Of a stretch of DNA of 64,000 nucleotides, positions 29,245-36,597 are shown piece by piece. Under the pieces are notes generated by a model that was not told the DNA's origin, ran no database searches, and saw only the letters and a list, made by a program, of their open reading frames with translations. The position numbers and the translations under genes are program-made. Origin of the DNA: Corynebacterium callunae DSM 20147 (lineage in GTDB: Bacteria; Actinomycetota; Actinomycetes; Mycobacteriales; Mycobacteriaceae); assembly GCF_000344785.1 (NCBI RefSeq), contig NC_020506.1:1240001-1304000 (forward strand), in the 5' to 3' direction. Positions within the stretch are counted from its first letter, which is position 1. Every line of letters starts with the position of its first letter.

Positions 29245-29451
29245 ATGACTAAGCCGATGAAGTATCGGGATCTGGTGAGACTACTCAAAAATGCGGGATT
29301 TGTATTTGCGCGTGAAGGAAAAGGGGATCATGAAGTTTGGGAACATCCAGAGTTATCCCGCCCTGTGATTCTGACTCAAACTCGTGAAATATCTCCCGCG
29401 GTTACTCGCATTGCACTAAAAGCAATTGAGCAGTTAAGTAAAAACGCCTAA
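29245..29451 (+). CDS. hicA: HicA-type mRNA interferase toxin
   Basis: A 68-residue protein with the HicA dsRBD-like fold pattern: MKYRDLVRLLKNAGFVFAREGKGDHEVWEHPE, with the catalytic His in GDHEVW, then a beta strand and helix ISPAVTRIALKAIEQL. HicA toxins cleave mRNA and tmRNA independently of the ribosome. ATG 29245 is chosen because the family begins a few residues before KYRDLV; the ORF from 29167 adds an aromatic, unlikely leader, and ATG 29257 is another option. hicB follows 12 bp downstream. Confidence 0.85.
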   Translation: MTKPMKYRDLVRLLKNAGFVFAREGKGDHEVWEHPELSRPVILTQTREISPAVTRIALKAIEQLSKNA

Positions 29452-29463
29452 GAGGGTGCCCTA

Positions 29464-29853
29464 ATGAACGTTAAAGCTTCCAATCTCATCTCAGTGACTG
29501 CTACCAGGTGGTCTGGAGGATGGGATCTACTTATTGACGATGATCATGCAACTAGTGTTGCACATCTAAAAAATGCTGAATCGCAGGTTCGAGATTATCT
29601 TGATACTGCTTTTCCAGGTGAAGATCATGCAAATACTTCAATCAAGATTCAGGTCGATCTTGGTGGACTACAAGATGATATTGCGCAGGCTAAGGCGGCT
29701 GGTAAAGAGGCCGCACGGCAGCAGGAGCTGGCTGCTGCACGTATTCGACGCGTGGTAAAGGATTTGAAAGATAGGGGGATCAACTCTGAAGACACCGCCT
29801 CACTATTGGGTATTAGTCGAGCGCGTATTTACCAACTGTTGGCTTCATCTTGA
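29464..29853 (+). CDS. hicB: HicB-like antitoxin with C-terminal HTH
   Basis: A 129-residue protein. The N-terminal half (VTATRWSGGWDLLIDDDHATSVAHLKNAESQVRDYL) resembles the partial RNase H fold of HicB antitoxins. A charged Ala-rich helix follows, and the C terminus is a helix-turn-helix (NSEDTASLLGISRARIYQLL) expected to bind the operon promoter. It should neutralise HicA and autoregulate. The 208-bp repeat resumes 7 bp after its stop codon. Confidence 0.8.
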   Translation: MNVKASNLISVTATRWSGGWDLLIDDDHATSVAHLKNAESQVRDYLDTAFPGEDHANTSIKIQVDLGGLQDDIAQAKAAGKEAARQQELAAARIRRVVKDLKDRGINSEDTASLLGISRARIYQLLASS

Positions 29854-29860
29854 GTTAAAT

Positions 29861-30068
29861 CCTTAACGACGCTCCCATATCGCCTTAAACGGCCTTCTGG
29901 AGCGTCGTTTTTTTGGATGCTGAGGGAGTTTTATTCACCAAGCGTGCCGATTTGCGCAACTTGGACAAAGCGAACCTGTATTCGTCGTAAATCGGCACAC
30001 TTCAAGCCCCTATATCGTGCCGATTTACGAAGAAAACCCTATTAGAACATGTATTCTGCGTAGATTGG
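29861..30068. repeat. 208-bp direct repeat, right copy
   Basis: The second copy of the unit at 28932-29139. It carries the hicAB terminator hairpin (CCTTAACGACGCTCC...GGAGCGTCGTTTTTTT) and the same three CGTGCCGATTTRCG motifs. It ends 29 bp before the stop of the convergent isochorismate synthase gene. Confidence 0.9.
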
Positions 30069-30097
30069 CGCGCCTTGGCGCACCTTCAGGCCCAAAA

Positions 30098-31228
30098 CTA
30101 GAGTCCGAGCGACCTCATGATGGTGCGTAGCTTCGCAGTGGTCTCGTCGAACTCTTGTTGAGCATCGGAATCAGCCACAATTCCGCCGCCGGCCCAAGCT
30201 CGGGCATGAGTTCCATCGCCAGAAACCTCGGCGCAGCGGATAGCAACCATATATTCGCCGTCGCCAGTGGAATCGCACCAGCCAACGGCTCCGGCATAGA
30301 AGTTGCGGGGAGATTCCGCAGTTTTGATGAGGCCTTCGGCGGCATCGGTGGGGGTGCCACAAATTGCCGGTGTGGGGTGCACCAAAAGCGCAAGCTCCAA
30401 AGCGCTGGTGGCGGGATCTTTTAGAGTGCCAACCACAGGAGTTGCCAGGTGCCACATCTCATTTGTTTTGGTGAGTTCTGGGGTGTCTAAAATATCCACG
30501 CGTTCACACAAGGGCTCTAGAACCGCGCGCAAATGGTTAACCACATAGCTGTGTTCTTCCAAATTCTTGGTACTGGAAAGCAGGCTTTGGCCTTGTTCGA
30601 GATCGCGTACTGGATCGCTAAGGCGTGGGGCAGAGCCTGCTAGGGGATAGGCACTCACAGTAGAGCCCTGGCGCTTGATCAAGACCTCGGGGGAGGAGCC
30701 CACCAGCATATGGCCTGCAAATTCCGGGCCGGCTGGGGTGAGATCAGCAATAAAGCCATCTTTGTTGTGGGAATTATCAATCAAACGAGCTGCTACCAGC
30801 AATGGATCAACCGGGGGATTAAAGCTGATGTCCACCGCGCGCGCCAAAACGACCTTTTGCAAGGGTGTCTTTTTAATGGTTGCAATGGCTGCGTTTACGC
30901 GTCGTAAATGCTCAAGCGGTGAGGGATCGACGCCTGCAACCTCGGCACTCAACACTGACCCTGGGCCGAATCGGTAATAGGAGTGGGGCTCCAGCGGGCC
31001 CTCTTCGCGGATGACCGTTTTGGGAACGGTCAAGGCCGCGGCCTTATCGCGATCAAAGGGCAGGGCGCCGACAACAAGTGGCACCCGGCCTTCTTTTAGA
31101 GCGTTTACCGCAGCCCAAGCATCGGTGAAGGTTTCCACTGAACCCTGGGTGCGAATAGAGCCGTGACCTCGGGAAAGCAAAAAATCTGGTGCTGTTGGCG
31201 GGGCGGCGGGATCGCGGTGGACAGACAT
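30098..31228 (-). CDS. Isochorismate synthase (chorismate-binding enzyme)
   Basis: A 376-residue chorismate-utilising enzyme of the MenF/EntC/DhbC group. The C-terminal chorismate-binding domain shows KVVLARAVDI, SPEVLIKRQGSTVSAYPLAGSAPR, HLATPVVGTLKD, HPTPAICGTPTDAA and the Mg-binding SPRNFYAGAVGWCDSTGDGEYMVAIRCAEV. It converts chorismate to isochorismate for menaquinone; no siderophore genes are nearby. The start is ATG 31228; 31249 lies seven codons upstream and nearer the divergent gltX promoter. Confidence 0.85.
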   Translation of the reverse strand: MSVHRDPAAPPTAPDFLLSRGHGSIRTQGSVETFTDAWAAVNALKEGRVPLVVGALPFDRDKAAALTVPKTVIREEGPLEPHSYYRFGPGSVLSAEVAGVDPSPLEHLRRVNAAIATIKKTPLQKVVLARAVDISFNPPVDPLLVAARLIDNSHNKDGFIADLTPAGPEFAGHMLVGSSPEVLIKRQGSTVSAYPLAGSAPRLSDPVRDLEQGQSLLSSTKNLEEHSYVVNHLRAVLEPLCERVDILDTPELTKTNEMWHLATPVVGTLKDPATSALELALLVHPTPAICGTPTDAAEGLIKTAESPRNFYAGAVGWCDSTGDGEYMVAIRCAEVSGDGTHARAWAGGGIVADSDAQQEFDETTAKLRTIMRSLGL

Positions 31229-31302
31229 GTGAACCCATTCTAATCCCACCGCATGAGGGGTAAACGCGCGGGCATAAGGTAGGGGCGATTACCATAGCCT
31301 GC

Positions 31303-32784
31303 ATGACTGATGTTCGTGTTCGTTTCTGCCCGTCTCCCACCGGTACCCCACACGTTGGACTTGTGCGCACTGCACTTTTCAACTGGGCATATGCCCGCCA
31401 CACCGGTGGCAAGCTGATTTTCCGCATTGAAGATACCGATGCTGCGCGCGATTCCGAGGAATCCTACGCTGCCATCATTGATTCCCTGCGTTGGTTGGGA
31501 ATCAACTGGGATGAAGGTGTTGAAATTGGTGGCCCACATGAGCCCTACCGCCAGTCTCAGCGCAAGGAAATCTACCAGGACGTACTGAAGAAGCTTATCG
31601 ACGCAGGCGAGGTTTACCCTGCGTACTCCACTGCGGAGGAAGTAGAAGAGCGTCACAAGGCTGCAGGCCGCGATCCTAAGCTTGGCTATGACAACTTCGA
31701 CCGCGAGCTTACTGAGGAGCAGGTTGCAGCTTTTGAAGCTGAGGGACGCAAGCCAGTGTGGCGTCTGCGCATGCCTGATCAGGACTGGAAGTGGAATGAC
31801 CTCGTCCGCGGCGAGGTGGAGTTTAAGTCCTTCACCCAGCCTGACTTTGTGGTTGCCCGTTCCAATGGTGAGCCTTTGTACACCCTGGTGAATCCAGTTG
31901 ATGATGCTCTAATGGAGATTAACTGCGTGCTCCGTGGCGAGGACCTGCTTCCCTCCACCCCACGCCAGCTGGCTCTTTATGAGGCATTGAAGCGCATCGG
32001 CGTTGCCAAGGAAACCCCACGGTTTGGCCACCTGCCATTCGTGATGGGCGAGGGCAATAAGAAGCTCTCCAAGCGCGATCCGCAGTCCAGCCTGTTCAAT
32101 CACCGTGATAACGGCATCATCCCTGAGGGCATGCTGAACTACCTGGCTTTGCTGGGCTGGTCACTGTCTGCTGATCAGGACATCTTTAGCATTGATGAGC
32201 TAGTTGCCAACTTCGATGTGGCTGACGTTTTGGGTAACCCTGCACGTTTTGACCAGAAGAAGCTGGAATCCATCAACGCAGACCACATCCGTCTGCTGGA
32301 GCCTGCCGATTTTGAACAGCGTCTGCGCGCCTACATGACCGAGTACACCGAATTCCCAGCCGACTACCCAGCTGAGAAGTTCGCGATCGCTGCGGAGCTA
32401 GTACAGACCCGCATCAAGGTTTTGAGCGAGGCTTGGGACCTGCTGAAGTTCCTGGTCATTGCTGATGAAGATCTTGTGCTTAACGAGAAGGCCGCCAAGA
32501 AGAACCTCAAGGAAACCGCCATCGAGCCACTTGATGCCGGCATCGCTGCTTTGGAAGCAGTGGAGGAGTGGACCACCGCAAACATTGAGGCCGCGCTGCA
32601 CAAGGCCCTCATTGAGGATCTAGAGCTCAAGCCACGTGTTGCCTTCGGCGCATTGCGCATGGGTATTTCCGGCGAGGCTATCTCCCCACCATTGTTTGAG
32701 TCCATGGAGCTTTTGGGTAAGGAATCCACCATGGTTCGCCTGCGCGCCGCCCGCGCTCAGACTCCTTATCAGGCAGCGGAGTAA
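31303..32784 (+). CDS. gltX: Glutamyl-tRNA synthetase
   Basis: A 493-residue class I synthetase that charges tRNA-Glu, and in this lineage tRNA-Gln as the substrate for Glu-tRNA(Gln) amidotransferase. The HIGH-like motif is [29 protein letters not shown] and the KMSKS equivalent is [10 protein letters not shown]. The helical anticodon-binding domain fills the C-terminal third. tRNA-Gln and tRNA-Glu genes lie 1.6 kb downstream, a suggestive physical association. Confidence 0.96.
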   Translation: MTDVRVRFCPSPTGTPHVGLVRTALFNWAYARHTGGKLIFRIEDTDAARDSEESYAAIIDSLRWLGINWDEGVEIGGPHEPYRQSQRKEIYQDVLKKLIDAGEVYPAYSTAEEVEERHKAAGRDPKLGYDNFDRELTEEQVAAFEAEGRKPVWRLRMPDQDWKWNDLVRGEVEFKSFTQPDFVVARSNGEPLYTLVNPVDDALMEINCVLRGEDLLPSTPRQLALYEALKRIGVAKETPRFGHLPFVMGEGNKKLSKRDPQSSLFNHRDNGIIPEGMLNYLALLGWSLSADQDIFSIDELVANFDVADVLGNPARFDQKKLESINADHIRLLEPADFEQRLRAYMTEYTEFPADYPAEKFAIAAELVQTRIKVLSEAWDLLKFLVIADEDLVLNEKAAKKNLKETAIEPLDAGIAALEAVEEWTTANIEAALHKALIEDLELKPRVAFGALRMGISGEAISPPLFESMELLGKESTMVRLRAARAQTPYQAAE

Positions 32785-32802
32785 AACCCGCAACCCCAAA
32801 AA

Positions 32803-32836
32803 CGCCGGCCCACCAGTTATTTAAGGTGAGCCGGCG
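32803..32836. terminator. Hairpin after gltX, weak terminator
   Basis: CGCCGGCCCACC / GGTGAGCCGGCG forms a 12-bp stem with one mismatch, but no T-run follows on either strand. It may be an RNA-stabilising hairpin rather than a true terminator. Confidence 0.5.
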
Positions 32837-32898
32837 CTTGTATGTTTCAGCGCGCTCGGGTGTGCGCTTTTCGACGAAACCCTTTTGCTTGTGGCGCT

Positions 32899-33105
32899 TT
32901 AATCCTCAGAAAAACGCAGAATATCTCCGGGCTGACACTGAAGCTCCCGACAAATAGCCTCCAAGGTGCTAAAACGAATAGCCTTTGCGCGCCCGTTTTT
33001 AAGTACGGACAAATTGGCCGGAGTAATCCCGATGAGGTTGGCCAGCTCACCCACGCCCATTTTCCTTTTGGCCAGCATCACATCAATATCCACGATGATC
33101 GCCAT
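32899..33105 (-). CDS. XRE-family (Cro/C1) transcription regulator
   Basis: A 68-residue protein that is essentially one helix-turn-helix domain: MLAKRKMGVGELANLIGITPANLSVLKNGRAKAIRFSTLEAICRELQCQPGDILRF. Its start codon shares a base with the stop of the upstream DUF2975 gene (TAATG), the usual translational coupling of the DUF2975/XRE pair. It most likely regulates that pair. Confidence 0.9.
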   Translation of the reverse strand: MAIIVDIDVMLAKRKMGVGELANLIGITPANLSVLKNGRAKAIRFSTLEAICRELQCQPGDILRFSED

Positions 33106-33578
33106 TAGATCACCGCTTCCAGTTCAGTGGAGAAGCCAATGGCACGGGCAAATAGCATGCGCATGATGTTGACCAGCAGTGCTGCACCCATCACGAGCAT
33201 TGCCACCACCAGGCCCACAATCACCATGCCAGGTGCATCATCAAGCTCGGCGCCAATATAAGCCATGGGCAGCACCACAAAGGCAGCAATGGCGATGGAA
33301 GCGGTTACTCGATCCACCCACGCAATTGCTTGTTGATCAAAGATCTCATCACGGTGAACCAGGTTGAGCAGTTTGAAGATGCAGAAGATCACAAACTCCA
33401 CCAGGCCCATCAGGAGAATAAGCAGGCTCACCAAAATGATCAGCGGCAGGGGAGAGAGCTCACCGCCGTTTGAGGAATCAGTAATGAGCTTTATTAGCAG
33501 CAGCACTTACACAACGGCGATTCCCACAAAGGAGAATCCAAAGATAAAGCGCAGAATAAATAGGATGCGGGGATTCAC
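33105..33578 (-). pseudogene. DUF2975 membrane protein interrupted by an in-frame stop
   Basis: Reading from GTG 33578, which follows GGAAGG, gives 23 codons (NPRILFILRFIFGFSFVGIAVV), then TAA at 33507-33509. The same frame then continues open for 133 codons from a GTG at 33506 (VLLLIKLITDSSNGGELS...), with the membrane helices and HRDEIFDQQAIAWVDRV core of DUF2975. A single base change of one sense codon would explain it. The distal part alone might be translated from the GTG right after the stop, giving a protein lacking much of its first helix. Confidence 0.75.
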
Positions 33579-33679
33579 GATTCAGCCTTCCACTTGTCGT
33601 TTCAAGGCATGAATCTATCGTTATTCGATATGTTTATGCAGGCTTTAAGTGGCTTCACTTTTCGGCGCGGTTTTAGAAA

Positions 33680-34201
33680 TTAGGCCTCTAACAGTGCTTT
33701 TAGCTTCTTATTTGAAGTCTCTTTAATGTTTTCAATGCTGGTCAAAAATGGCACACCAGGGGAGAGGAAGCCACTAAAAGCCATCGCCTGCGTTACCTCG
33801 GTATGGTTTTCATCTACCGCGCGCAAGGTGGTGGAATCACTAACAGAAAGCACCCATGGCGCAATAATCTTGGCCTTCCAGGTTACCTCCGTATTGGGCT
33901 CAAAAACCTCAATCTGCGGGCGCAGCCGCGCGTTAAGATGTGGCGCCTCGGGATGCTTCGCCTTCATGATCAAGCGCGTGCCGGCTGCGATCTTATCCTT
34001 GGGGCGCGCATACACAATATGCTCATTCCACTCCGCCACCCGCTGTGGATCACTGACCAGTTCCCATACCTTTTCCACCGGAGCGTTAATAGTGATGGTG
34101 TGGCTCGCACGCAGCGGCAGTGCACGGCTCACCGCCCACGATGAAAATGCCGCAATCGCCGTCCAAAAAATAAGTGGAATAAGCAGCGCTGGAAAAGGCA
34201 T
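33680..34201 (-). CDS. Membrane-anchored SRPBCC (polyketide cyclase-like) protein
   Basis: A 173-residue protein. Residues 1-27 form one hydrophobic segment (FPALLIPLIFWTAIAAFSSWAVS), and the rest is an SRPBCC/START-like lipid- or ligand-binding domain beginning SHTITINAPVEKVWELVSDPQRVAEWN. The ligand is unknown. A GCTTTTCGAC copy lies about 67 bp upstream of its start. Confidence 0.75.
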   Translation of the reverse strand: MPFPALLIPLIFWTAIAAFSSWAVSRALPLRASHTITINAPVEKVWELVSDPQRVAEWNEHIVYARPKDKIAAGTRLIMKAKHPEAPHLNARLRPQIEVFEPNTEVTWKAKIIAPWVLSVSDSTTLRAVDENHTEVTQAMAFSGFLSPGVPFLTSIENIKETSNKKLKALLEA

Positions 34202-34394
34202 AGGCCAAGATCCCTTCGGGTGTTAGTAACTTCCTCCCAGTCTAGCCCGGAAAAACCAGGAAAAACCGCTTTTCGACGCAACCCCATGCCACTTTGGTAT
34301 TGCTGCGAGTTTTTAAGATTACCTGCAGATTTGGCCGTATTGCATGGTTGTGGTTATAGTATTCCTCGTTGCTCAGCGAAAAGCTTGCAACGAT

Positions 34395-34466
34395 TGGCCT
34401 ATGGTGTAATTGGCAACACTACGGTTTCTGGTACCGTCATTCTAGGTTCGAGTCCTGGTAGGCCAG
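34395..34466 (+). tRNA. tRNA-Gln (CTG), copy 1
   Basis: 72 nt. Acceptor TGGCCTA pairs with TAGGCCA; the anticodon stem ACGGT/ACCGT encloses loop TTCTGGT with anticodon CTG at 34428-34430; the T arm contains GGTTCGAGTCC; the discriminator is G. CCA is not encoded. Confidence 0.95.
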
Positions 34467-34503
34467 CTGCGATCAGCTGGAAAACAAATGATCGTGTCCT
34501 AAT

Positions 34504-34576
34504 GCCCCGTTCGTCTAGCGGCCTAGGACGCTGGCCTCTCACGCCGGTAACACGGGTTCAAATCCCGTACGGGGTA
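34504..34576 (+). tRNA. tRNA-Glu (CTC), copy 1
   Basis: 73 nt. Acceptor GCCCCGT pairs with ACGGGGT (first pair G-U); anticodon stem CTGGC/GCCGG, loop CTCTCAC, anticodon CTC at 34538-34540; T arm GGTTCAAATCC; discriminator A; no encoded CCA. Confidence 0.95.
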
Positions 34577-34666
34577 CGTTGTAAATTCTCTTCTTCCAAC
34601 TTTGTTGGGGAAGGGTTTTTATATGAAGTGCAAACTTCCCAAGGTGCTTTAAACCTTGGAAAACAT

Positions 34667-34738
34667 TGGCCTATGGTGTAATTGGCAACACTACGGTTTC
34701 TGGTACCGTCATTCTAGGTTCGAGTCCTGGTAGGCCAG
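34667..34738 (+). tRNA. tRNA-Gln (CTG), copy 2
   Basis: Identical to the tRNA-Gln at 34395-34466, anticodon CTG, no encoded CCA. Confidence 0.95.
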
Positions 34739-34775
34739 CTGCGATCAGCTGGAAAACAAATGATCGTGTCCTAAT

Positions 34776-34848
34776 GCCCCGTTCGTCTAGCGGCCTAGGA
34801 CGCTGGCCTCTCACGCCGGTAACACGGGTTCAAATCCCGTACGGGGTA
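34776..34848 (+). tRNA. tRNA-Glu (CTC), copy 2
   Basis: Identical to the tRNA-Glu at 34504-34576. A strong terminator follows within 10 bp. Confidence 0.95.
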
Positions 34849-34855
34849 CAAAAGC

Positions 34856-34892
34856 AAAGCATCCACCTTCAAATCTGAAGGTGGATGCTTTT
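34856..34892 (+). terminator. Terminator of the tRNA cluster
   Basis: AAAGCATCCACCTTC / GAAGGTGGATGCTTT is a 15-bp perfect stem with a 6-base loop, followed by TTGTG. Confidence 0.88.
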
Positions 34893-35176
34893 GTGTATTT
34901 CAAGACATCTGATCTTACCCCTGTGTAGGACGCTTGTACGGTGGCAAATAGCTGCAGAAATTTAAAAAGCGGGGGTAGGTGCAAAAATTCTCTTGCTGTG
35001 CAATAGCGCGCTAACCCTTTACCTGCATTTCCCTTGGGGTTAAAGTCAGGTTCATACAGAGAAGCTCATAGCCGATCACCACAAGATGTAGCTGTTGACC
35101 AGCACAAATGCATCTTAAAAGGCTTCGGAAAGAGTGCTCTGGAGTTAATGGAAACGATCCAGTAGAAGGAGAGTGT

Positions 35177-35269
35177 ATGGCAGTAAGTGAAGAAAAGATG
35201 AAGTTCGGACACAACGAAGCTGTCCTCCTGGAAGCTGGCATCGCCATAACCATGAATTCCAAGCACTAA
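35177..35269 (+). CDS. Possible 30-residue small protein
   Basis: A 31-codon frame (MAVSEEKMKFGHNEAVLLEA and ten further residues) starts 7 bases after an excellent ribosome site, AAGGAGA. A strong hairpin/T-run lies 260 bp downstream, so the region looks like a short transcription unit. I do not recognise the product, and it may be the remnant of a longer gene. It is the only plausible coding signal in the 817 bp between the second and third tRNA-Glu genes. Confidence 0.35.
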   Translation: MAVSEEKMKFGHNEAVLLEAGIAITMNSKH

Positions 35270-35524
35270 AGATGTGTGAATCAGGAGCTCGCCTCGAAAT
35301 GACACTTCGTTGCAGTCATCTGACACCCAACTTCTCCACCTTCAACAACCCACACTCGGCACCTCAAGCCCACTAAGGGTATTAACGGACGCAACAGCGA
35401 GAACAATTTACTCGAGTTGACGAAACTTCCGAAACGCAGCCGGAAAGTAGTGGAAGCAGGTTGAAGCTTCTGTGAGAGGTTGAAAGGGTCAGATAAGAAC
35501 AGACAATGTGACCCTTGTACGCCT

Positions 35525-35575
35525 GGCACCTTCTTTCGAAAGCAAAATTCGAAGGGAGGTGCCCTTAGTTTTTTG
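35525..35575 (+). terminator. Hairpin with T-run
   Basis: GGCACCTTCTTTCGAA pairs with TTCGAAGGGAGGTGCC (two G-T wobbles) and is followed by CTTAGTTTTTTG. It has no recognised gene upstream other than the 30-codon frame. Confidence 0.6.
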
Positions 35576-35665
35576 TTCTTAAAAAATAGTCCGAAAAAGT
35601 GCTTATGACCTGCCGGTTTGTTTAGTTTTAACTTTATGACATATAGTTTCTCTCGTACCAAACGC

Positions 35666-35738
35666 GCCCCGTTCGTCTAGCGGCCTAGGACGCTGGCCTC
35701 TCACGCCGGTAACACGGGTTCAAATCCCGTACGGGGTA
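35666..35738 (+). tRNA. tRNA-Glu (CTC), copy 3
   Basis: Same 73-nt sequence as the two upstream tRNA-Glu genes, but solitary, about 820 bp further on. The accessory region begins immediately downstream. Confidence 0.95.
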
Positions 35739-35745
35739 CAAACCA

Positions 35746-35786
35746 AAGAAGCCACTCAGTGAATTTCACTGAGTGGCTTCTTTTTG
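35746..35786 (+). terminator. Terminator after the third tRNA-Glu
   Basis: AAGAAGCCACTCAGTGAA / TTCACTGAGTGGCTTCTT is an 18-bp stem followed by a T-run. Confidence 0.9.
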
Positions 35787-35851
35787 TCTCCTTATCCTGC
35801 TTTGAAAGTAATAGTGACAGAACCTTCACCGAGAGCTTCCGTCAGCCCGCT

Positions 35852-36028
35852 TTAGTAATCGATGCTCTCGATCGGGATATTAGGCCATGTGTCGTTATCG
35901 CCATAAAACAAGACCAAGTGTGAACTGTTCAATTTGCCACCTGCGTTTGCCGGTAAACAGTTTGCTTGTTCCAGAGGGTGGTGTTTGAAGCGGTATATTT
36001 TGGGGCTAGAGATATTAGTGGGTAGCTT
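35852..36028 (-). pseudogene. C-terminal gene fragment, unrecognised
   Basis: An open frame without a start codon runs from just after a TGA (36029-36031) to TAA 35852-35854. It ends SSHLVLFYGDNDTWPNIPIE then SIDY. The residue composition looks protein-like, with aromatic residues and Asn/Asp turns. I cannot name the family. It is probably debris of a gene that lost its 5' part. Confidence 0.35.
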
Positions 36029-36183
36029 TCAACTTCGTTTTAGTAAGCAATTTTGATAAATTAGCGAGAAATTTTTGACGAGTGTTAAGAATTTCTTCGT
36101 CCCAAGAACTCCCTCCGTGATTGCTTTTGGGAAACCAGTTCTGAAAAGGTTCACACTTCAAATACTTGCATCTAGACCAAGCT
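36015..36183 (-). pseudogene. Second gene fragment, overlapping the first in another frame
   Basis: The frame, open from inside the left 176-bp repeat, reads CKYLKCEPFQNWFPKSNHGG, SSWDEEILNTRQKFLANLSK and a short basic tail, ending TAA at 36015-36017. It lacks a start. The W-x-E-x-I-x(2)-R-x(3)-L pattern recalls the C terminus of DUF1524-type nucleases, but this is a weak resemblance. With the neighbouring fragment it may be one gene broken by a frameshift. Confidence 0.35.
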
Positions 36184-36339
36184 GTCTGTTAATGTCGATT
36201 TCACGATCAAGAAGATCAGCCGCAAGCCCTTCGGCAGGCTGACTGGCAACCGCGCATCGCGCACGGTGCCCCCGAAGGAAGATCGGCTCCGCACTCAAAA
36301 GAATGCAGAGAAGAGCGATTTTTGAAGGAGATTCCCATG
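36165..36339. repeat. 176-bp long-range direct repeat, left copy
   Basis: These 175 bp match 56618-56793 with two substitutions and one extra T. The unit runs from CTTGCATCTAGACC to the ATG of the small gene that follows, so it includes that gene's upstream region and ribosome site (GAAGGAG). It contains GC-rich dyads such as CAGCC...GGCTG. Confidence 0.9.
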
Positions 36340-36504
36340 CGGAATACCTATGAGAACACCCCGTTGGTTATCAAGCTGTACCCAAAGTGCGGCAAATTTC
36401 ACGCAGGTCATGATCCTTTTTATATGCGTGTTGGCAAGAGCCTTGAGAATGCTGAGTGGGTTCCCGTAAGCAATATTCGGATGGACGGGGAATGGGTCGA
36501 TTAG
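36337..36504 (+). CDS. Truncated paralogue of the 56791-57252 gene
   Basis: A 55-residue frame after GAAGGAG. It aligns with the N terminus of the 153-residue protein at 56791: HAGHDPFYMRV corresponds to LPGHEPFYLQV, and WVPVSNIRMDGEWVD to WEPVTNLRMDGQFVE. The left copy stops right after this point, so it retains about one third of the domain. Together with the identical leader it is a duplicated and truncated gene. Its function is unknown and it may be inactive. Confidence 0.6.
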   Translation: MRNTYENTPLVIKLYPKCGKFHAGHDPFYMRVGKSLENAEWVPVSNIRMDGEWVD

Positions 36505-36597
36505 ACACTTTTCTACTGTGCCCGGTGTTCAGTGTAATCTTAATTTCTCTGGCCTCATTGGTAGTGGATTGTTCTGTTAGAAAAGGATACCCAAAAT

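Larger units (their letters stand above)
34393..34849. repeat. Tandem duplication of the tRNA-Gln/tRNA-Glu cassette
   Basis: The segment 34393-34577 recurs, identical as far as I can read, at 34665-34849, including the 37-bp spacer between the two tRNAs. The unit repeats every 272 bp; the 87 bp between copies is unique. Maintained identity suggests a recent duplication or gene conversion. Confidence 0.9.

Noticed and set aside
29014..30029. CRISPR array
   Set aside because: The repeated CGTGCCGATTTRCG motifs are few, irregularly spaced and in mixed orientation, with no spacers or cas genes.
34220..34878. Two plus-strand frames with identical internal segments
   Set aside because: They are translations through the tRNA-Gln and tRNA-Glu genes.
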